Shown in pieces: positions 57,928-64,000 of a stretch of DNA of 64,000 nucleotides. Position 1 is the first letter of the stretch; each line of letters starts with the position of its first letter. This stretch comes from Psilocybe azurescens (lineage: Eukaryota; Basidiomycota; Agaricomycetes; Agaricales; Agrocybaceae). The translations under genes and the position numbers were made by a program. The notes under the pieces were generated by a model. The model searched no databases, was not told the DNA's origin, and saw only the letters and a program-made list of their open reading frames with translations. The stretch covers positions 1-64,000 of the forward strand of contig JAJIRX010000838.1 in the NCBI GenBank assembly GCA_023853785.1, in the 5' to 3' direction.

Positions 57928-60118
57928 ATGGAATTCACAGAAGTTATTCTGGATGCTCCTGCTAGCATACATCTTCGCGAAATGGCAGACTTGACCTCGC
58001 ACGTCTACAAGCTTCTACGACCCTGGTGTTTCTCGGAACAGTCGTGAGCATTTATATCTCTAGTCTCCATGATTTTCTCATATATCTTCTAGTGGCCTCG
58101 CAATATTCAAGCCAATAAGGGTCCAAGCTCTCTCCTACGTACAAGCCATTGACGTCAGTATCACGGTTGCTCAAAACGGGTTCAATTTCTGCGAAGACGT
58201 GATAGCTTTGCAGACCTCCTCGATTCGAGTGATGAGATACAGCGTCAAGATTATCTCTGAGAACTAGTCGGTTTGGCACAACAGCCAGCAGAAAACGCAG
58301 CAAAGGCCGAGGCTAAGTTTAGGAATGTGCGAATGATAGTTGGGAAGGTTTGGTTAACATTTATTTGCGTCGGTACCCTCATTTGACGTTCTTCTGTATA
58401 GCTTGTTCGGGACGCTCAGAAACAACAATCCATGAACGCATCTAAATCTAGTTTGTAATCGGTTTCACGCTTGCTGAGCATTGCTAACTACCACGATTGC
58501 AGGCGAAAAACAGTTGAAATTTTCGAAGAAGGTATAACCGTCCTCTAAAGCTTCTCTGCCTACATCTCGATATATATTTCATGGTGGACTACAATGTATA
58601 TGGGCCACAAATCCCAGGTTACGTGGTTCGATCCCGTCGTAGTCCGGTATAATACAGCCGGAAATCAGGGCTATATAAACAAGTGGAAGCAATTACGCCA
58701 GGAGTATGTTGACTATACTCCCAAGGTTTTGTCCTCATCTTTGATCTAAGCATCAGGATTGCTGACGGCAAAATGTACAGATACAGTCCATCCAAAACGC
58801 CAATTCAGATTTCATAATCGGTCTGAAAAATCAAAATACGCAAGACACCACGCCCGCCCAATCTCCAGGGATAGATGCTGATAATACGGTATCCACTAAA
58901 CCTCCAATCGAAAGTCAGGTTATGAAGCACGTGTTCAGTATTTTGCAAGACACGCCCAAACTGAAATCTACCATTCTTACGGAACAAGCTGTTGCGTTGG
59001 AGGACATCCGCAAGGTTAGTCCCCAACTCGCTCTTGAAGCGGTGGGTTTGATGCACGAAGAGTATGTTGACTATACTTACAAGATTTCGTCCTCATCTTT
59101 GATCTAAGCATTAGGATTACTGACGGCAACATTTACAGATACAGTCCATCCAAAACACCAATTCAGATTTCATAATCGGTCTGAAATATCAAAATATGCA
59201 AGATACCACACCTGCCCAATCGTCAGGGATAGATGCTGATAATACGGTATCCATTAAACCTCCAATCGAAAGGCAGGCTACGAAGCACGTGTTCAGTATT
59301 TTACAAGACACGCCCAAACTGAAATCTACCATTCTTACGGAACAAGCTGTGGTGTTGGAGGATACCCGCAAGGTTAGTCCACAACTCGCTCTTGAAGCAG
59401 CGGATTTGATGCGCGAACTTATTTCTCGGGAGAGCATCATCATGGCCATGGATTCAGGTTGTCTGTATGAGACAACGGCGAAGTAGCGGGGAATATATTC
59501 AAAGAAAACTGACTTCGCTGATTTTTGCTTAGAGTATTGCGCAGTCCGTTGCTTCTGTACTAGGAACTGCTGTCGATATTGGGCATAAAGCACTTTGCGT
59601 AGGCGTGGAGTTCTTGGACCTTGTACCCATTCCTGGTTTGCAAACTGCTGCGAAGACCCTCCTCAATATATGGGATGCTGTGCAGGATGTCGATGTATGG
59701 TGTTTCCTAAGATTAAATGTGTTCTCTATCTGACGGCTGTTCCAACTTCCGTAGACTATAAACCTTGCATGTGTTGAGCTCGCCAAATGTTGTGCAGAAA
59801 TTCTTTTGTCGATCCGCCGGATCGTCCATGAAGCTGGGGATCAGATTGACATAGAGTTGCATATACCTCTCATTGCGTTGGAGGAGTGAGTAGTATACTT
59901 ACGATCCTCCTTGTCCATTGGCTCATCTTCCCAAAAGATGTTTTGACGGCATATGTTGCTTCGTGCTTGAGTTAAAAACACGTCCCTGGGCAAAGCGATG
60001 CTTAAAACGTGACGAGATTCACAGAGCCATTAACGCGGGCCACCGAAAACTCGATGACGCCCTCTCGCTATTCAGAGTTGGTGCCATTCATGACTCGTTA
60101 AAACATTCTTTAATATAA
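57928..60118 (+). pseudogene. Gene F: degraded gene B copy fused to an Agaricomycete NLR/kinase-type helical domain
   Basis: The 5' part (57928 to about 58735) is a direct-orientation copy of gene B (30566 to about 31372), about 95% identical by eye. It lacks one T in the run at about 58206 and has further indels near 58515-58560, so the first module is frameshifted. A tandem duplication (358 bp period) follows. The 3' part encodes a different domain: LDLVPIPGLQTAAKTLLNIW DAVQDVD, then ACVELAKCCAEILLSIRRIV and RPWAKRCLKRDEIHRAINAG. That pattern is common at the N terminus of Agaricomycete protein-kinase, TPR and NLR-type proteins and resembles MLKL-like four-helix bundles. The end at 60118 gives no kinase or NTPase domain. 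Confidence 0.7.
58702..59417 (+). repeat. Tandem duplication (358 bp period) inside gene F
   Basis: GAGTATGTTGACTATAC at 58702 recurs at 59060, and the similarity continues for a full unit to about 59417, including an intron. Each unit encodes a block with VFSILQDTPKLKSTILTEQA and RKVSPQLALEA. The duplication carries the intron and one exon, so the predicted protein has a repeated segment. Confidence 0.88.
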
Positions 60119-61129
60119 GATTTCTTGCTAGGTGTCGGTTCAAGTCTGTATTTTAAATCAAGTCAGAAAATCGCGCAGAAGTATGAGACCTCTTGATCGC
60201 TGATGATGGCAGCGCGGCTGTCTGTTCTGTGATAAGTGATATGCAATTCGCAATGGCTCCCAGCCAAACATTCTGTCCAAAACCCCTTTAGCTCCTCTCA
60301 CGACCTCCTATACCCGATTATAATTAGTGGCGAAATATCCCTCGGCATGTCGTCTTCATATGTGTAATAGTAGGCCAGGTGTTTTTATGAATTCAATTGT
60401 GATACAACGATATGTGAGGCCTGGCTTTCTTCAACGTCATTCGTCCCCACTTCAATTCGATGACTCACAACCAGTCTCACGATTCTGTAGAGTCGTAAAT
60501 TTTTGTACTGTCCAATCGCTCCCCTCTCATGCTCTCAAAATTCCGGCACTAACCCGAAGCCGACCCTGCGTCCTCGATTTGTTGCTTCTTGCACCTGTAC
60601 TCGAAAATATAATGAATCAATCAATGGAGATGCTAAGAGAACAGTCAGTAGCAAAATTACTGTACATTCTGTTACTAATCCATTCATCATAGGGCGAAAA
60701 ACGTTTTAGACTTCTCACACAATCCTCCTCCCCTCGTTCGCCGAGATATTTCGAGATAGTCATGTTTATTCCTCGAACACTGGCTCAAAATCCTGCTGAT
60801 CGTGTCTGAGCAATCAGCTACTCTTCGTTAGGCCTTCAGTCCCAGGTTGTATCGATATAAGTTGATATCACGACTCTCTAGACAGATTTTCTATCCAAAT
60901 AGATTCGTTCAGGTTGCCCTAGTGGCCTTATCTTCATTCAGTGTTGCTCGCAACCCGCTGTTGATTACGATCTCGTCGGTCATCATAGAACCGAACGTCC
61001 ATCCAACTTCTTCTCGGGGCCACATCATCTAAGCTCCCTTGCAGCTGACCAGACTGTCGTGTGCGATACATCAATATTTGTACAGTTATAATGACTATAC
61101 AAGCCTGCGAATACATAATCCGGGAATCT
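60119..61129. other. Intergenic region between genes F and E
   Basis: No supportable gene. From about 60830 it is the inverted copy of the gene D 3' flank (36696-37000). The 121-codon frame at 60327 has no family signature. Confidence 0.5.
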
Positions 61130-61169
61130 TTACATAATCAAACAGCAGCAACTATTTTTCTCCTGCTCC

Positions 61170-61990
61170 TTCGGCCCCTGGATCTGTTCTCTCTTTTTCC
61201 TTTCGTCCTCGTTTCTCTCTTTCACTCTCATCGCCTCCGCCTCTTCCTCCTCTCTTCTCGCCTGCTCTCTCCTCTCCTCCTCCTTTCTCCTCTCCTGCTC
61301 TCTCCTCTCCTCTCTTCTCGCCTCTTCTTCTCTCCTCTCCTCCTCCTCTCTCCTCTCCTCCTCTCTCCTCTCCTCTCCTCTCGCCTCTTCCTCTCTCATC
61401 TCCTCCTCTCTCCTCGCCTGCTCTCTCCTCTCCTCCTCCTTTCTCCCTCTCCTGCTCTCTCCTCTCCTCTCTCTTCTCGCCTCTTCTCGCCTCTCCTCCT
61501 CCCCCCTCTCCTCTCCTCCTCTCTCTCTCCTCCTCTCTCTCTCTCCTCTCCTCTCCTCTCGCCTCTTCCTCTCTCCTCTCCTGCTCTCTCTTCTCCTGCT
61601 CTCTCCTCTCCTGCTCTCTCCTCTCCTGCTCTCTCCTCTCCTGCTCTCTCCTCGCCTGCTCTCTCTCCTCTTCCTCTCTCCTCTCTCCTCTCTCCTCTCC
61701 CCACCTCCTCTCTCCTCTCCTCCTCTCTCTTCTTCTCTCTTCTTGCCTCTTCCTCTCTCCTCGCCTGCTCTCTCCTTGCCTCCTGCTCTCTCCTTGCCTC
61801 CTGCTCTCTCCTTGCCTCCTGCTCTCCTTGCCTCCTGCTCTCTCCTTGCCTCCTGCTCTCTCCTTGCCTCCTGCTCTCTCCTTGCCTCCTGCTCTCTCCT
61901 TGCCTGCTCTCTCCTCCGCTTCTCCTCTCCCTCTTCTTTTGCTCTCCGTCTCTCCTCTGACCTCTGCCTTTCGACTGCTGCCGCTTCCCG
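61170..61990 (-). repeat. Polypurine (minus strand) coding tract of gene E
   Basis: About 0.8 kb of nearly pure C/T on the plus strand. It contains a 15-bp repeat (CCTGCTCTCTCCTCT, about 61590-61670) and an 18-bp repeat (next entry). All three minus frames are open for long stretches, encoding different Arg/Glu/Gly/Lys mixes. Confidence 0.9.
61780..61905 (-). repeat. 18-bp minisatellite in gene E
   Basis: The unit CCTCCTGCTCTCTCCTTG occurs about seven times in tandem. One copy near 61820 is 16 bp long, changing the encoded repeat from ERAGGK to GESRRQ without creating a stop. Confidence 0.85.
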
Positions 61991-63167
61991 GATCCTCTTC
62001 CCATCCTTTGATCTCTGCTTTTGACGACTCTGCTATCACCGTTGCGAGGGAGGGCCTTCTGTGATCCCTGTCTCTGTTTCCTCTGCGACGCTCGGTGGCT
62101 CAATAGCAATGGTAACGTCGGATTGGTGGTGTGATAGCTGCGCAATCTCTTCGAACCCGACTCTAGGATTGTTGGATGAAAAGTCACTCGACAATGTCTT
62201 CTTTCCGGAACTGGGCTTGAAGATGTCGGGATATTCGTCCTGAACTAGCTGCATCTACAAAACATGGTCATTAATATTTGATATATGATCAAATAAGATT
62301 TCAGACCTTGACTGTATAATCCTCATAACTTTTCTTCAAGCTTGTCCATTTCCGATTAGCTTGGCCCACTCCTACGTTGGTGGACTTCATTGCCAGACCC
62401 TGTATCTTTTTTAGCTTGATACGATTCTTCCATGTCTTTCTCGGTCCACCAAGAGATATACCACTCCATGAGATGTTCAAAGTTTTCAAGGACAGACAGA
62501 TTTGTCTGCAACACTACAGAGCCGGCTTTAGACTATATCACGAGTTTTCTCTGAAAGCAATCTACGGCTTACCTGTGTATTCATCTACTTTATTTCCAGC
62601 TTGATGCGCATCAGTATTCCCCTGCTTGATACGGCTCAGGGCCTGGTTTAACATGTAATATCAGAACATAGCAATAGCGATATAGTGAGTGACTATAACC
62701 TACGGCCTTTATTCCCTTTCCAACCTTGTGAAATCCCTCCAATGCTTCCTGTGCATGTTTTTACCCTCCTTCGAAATGTTAATCATTTCAGCTATGTAGC
62801 CATCGCGCTCTGCTTGGCTGATTTTTGACCATTCTATTTCCGTTATCGCTCGGCCTTCCTCCGCGGCCGTGTGCCCAACTTGGGCCGATTTCAGTGCATT
62901 GTTATATGCCGCCACGTAACTTGCAACTTGTTTGCGTGTTTCTTCTGCTAGTTCAGGTCTGAAGGCCGTTACTCTTGAATCAATACTTATTGTCCTCGAT
63001 GTACAAGTGTTGACATACAAAGCGCTACTGGCACTGATCGTACGTTCGTTCCACTCACGAATAAGTTCCAAAAATGTGCGTGTTGACTCTTCAATGGCGT
63101 TGAGGTCAGGCAGTGAGTAGTGTTGCAAAGAGGTCGACACCGTTGAAAGCAGTGAAACGGGGTCCAT

Positions 63168-63484
63168 TGAAGTTGATGCATTTGGAGGCTTCAATTTGGA
63201 ACATCTTATAATAGAGATCGATGAGGTTACCACGTGTACAATTTCGCATTTTCCAATGGTCATAGCTGTTGCTTCCAGGCTCATCGATGCAATACATAAA
63301 TGTGCCACCATGAACCGTCCATGCCATAATTGAAACATCTAATTATGAATGGATCGCTTCACAATCTATCAGGACTTGCAGTAGAAGGCGAGGCTTTTCA
63401 TTCAACAGAACTATATAGATATGACGGTAGAAACGGTATACAAAGACGTGTGGCAGATGCATTGATCGATTCTGTCTACAGGAC
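63168..63484. other. Spacer between genes B' and E
   Basis: About 320 bp, equivalent to the gene B-gene C spacer in the other arm. No gene seen. Confidence 0.5.
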
Positions 63485-64000
63485 CTATTTCTTCTTCCCA
63501 TGCGTTACAATGGCCACCCGAGATTCAGGCGTGGTGATGTGTCTGTAGCTCTCGAAGGCTTGTAGGATGCTATCCCTCTTGGTTGTAATGCTTGATCTGC
63601 TTGCCAGGGTCCTGGTGGCAAAAGAGATCGGTGCCACAAGCATTGCACTTGGATCAATGTCTGGAAGTCTGCTTAAGTCATAGTTTGAATTATCAGAATA
63701 TTTTTGGGAGGTCCGGATGGGTGTTATGTCTTCCAAGTGGGCCGTCTTTAACCCAGTTGGATCAACGGACGGGGGCCTCCTTGGCTCATGCTTTGAATCA
63801 TCGGAATCCGTTTGCGATGGCTGGGTGGCTGTGAGATCGTCCAGGTGTGCTTTCTTCAACTGCATTTTGAAGTCTGGATTGGCATCTTGAATCAACCCTA
63901 TCTGTTGAACCCTGCCGTCAGCAGAGGTGATGGATATATACAAGGCGACACCGAACCTTGTAAGTGTAGAGAACGTATTCCTGACGTAATTCCTTCCATT
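63485..64000 (-). CDS. Gene B': C-terminal part of a gene B paralogue, cut by the window edge
   Basis: The last exon reads IGLIQDANPDFKMQLKKAHL, then two degenerate repeats (HEPRRPPSVDPTGLKTAHLE and DIDPSAMLV) and a basic end, VTHGKKK, stop 63485-63487. It matches the gene B tail (IQDANPDFEMQLKKSHVED). The upstream exons lie beyond 64000. It sits in the same order relative to E as B does to C, in mirror orientation. Confidence 0.75.
   Translation of the reverse strand, partial: NGRNYVRNTFSTLTRFGVALYISITSADGRVQQIGLIQDANPDFKMQLKKAHLDDLTATQPSQTDSDDSKHEPRRPPSVDPTGLKTAHLEDITPIRTSQKYSDNSNYDLSRLPDIDPSAMLVAPISFATRTLASRSSITTKRDSILQAFESYRHITTPESRVAIVTHGKKK

Larger units (their letters stand above)
61130..63167 (-). 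pseudogene. Gene E: chimera of a gene C-like front and the gene D Glu/Arg tract with CCCLIM end
   Basis: The start at 63167 (MDPVSLLSTVSTSLQHYSLP) and the exons through FEHLMEWYISWWTEKDMEES and WTSLKKSYEDYTVKV to QDEYPDIFKPSSGKKTLSSD parallel gene C. At about 62035 the sequence switches to gene D sequence equivalent to about 35272 (AAGGCAGAGGTCAGAGGAGA shared) and runs through a Glu/Arg/Gly tract to NSCCCLIM, stop 61130-61132. In the frame continuing from the C-like part a TGA follows TEGPPSQR at 62036, so the tail is not reached without a frame change or splicing. The C-terminal CaaX tail is the same as in gene D. The N-terminal module of D is deleted. Confidence 0.75.

Noticed and set aside
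61061..61960. 299-codon plus-strand open frame, Leu/Ser-rich
   Set aside because: Same reason: antisense of the gene E polypurine tract.

Overview
The window is nuclear DNA of a mushroom-forming basidiomycete (Agaricomycete). The evidence is intron-rich genes (GT-AG introns mostly 45-65 bp), an AA9 LPMO, a secreted alpha-amylase with a CBM20 domain, a KDZ-type giant DNA transposon, and a decayed block almost free of CpG, as expected where transposon DNA is cytosine-methylated. All calls are from reading the sequence; no database was searched.

Layout. (1) 1 to about 11.75 kb is a graveyard of old, AT-rich, CpG-poor repeats. It holds a MITE-like element, two inverted arms of one unknown repeat (about 2.45-3.83 and 8.07-10.48 kb), and between them a dead copy of the membrane-protein gene whose intact paralogue lies at 55.7-57.3 kb. 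Three insertions with target-site duplications sit in that dead copy: a solo LTR, a TIR DNA transposon, and a Tc1/mariner element nested in the transposon. (2) 12.9-27.7 kb is ordinary gene space: glycogen phosphorylase, 3-ketodihydrosphingosine reductase, an acidic conserved unknown, AA9 LPMO, alpha-amylase-CBM20 and a PEBP-family protein. Several of these handle glycogen, starch or cellulose. (3) 28.6-36.7 kb carries four related genes (here A, B, C, D) for an all-helical family I cannot name. A, C and D end in CaaX-like prenylation boxes. D adds a roughly 460-residue Glu/Arg tract before a CCCLIM tail. (4) 37.0-54.2 kb is a KDZ-type giant transposon with about 675 bp terminal inverted repeats. 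It carries a KDZ transposase gene and an associated unknown gene. A full-length Ty1/copia element with identical 360 bp LTRs has inserted into the first transposase exon. (5) 55.7-64 kb holds the intact membrane-protein gene, a broken fusion gene (F) that joins a degraded copy of gene B to a helical domain common in Agaricomycete NLR/kinase-type proteins, and an inverted, rearranged copy of the B-C-D block (B', and a C'-D' chimera here called E) running off the right edge.

The best candidate for an undescribed system is the family in (3) and (5): small helical modules in a fast-duplicating cluster, with different C-terminal membrane-attachment signals and a purine-only coding tract that can expand without making stop codons. 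A membrane-acting role (defence, allorecognition or cell death) is my inference from architecture, not something the sequence proves.

Many otherwise clean reading frames (gene D, copia pol, KDZ transposase and the KDZ-linked gene) are broken by single-base indels, often in homopolymers. The two KDZ terminal repeats also differ largely by one-base indels. Some of these breaks may be assembly errors.
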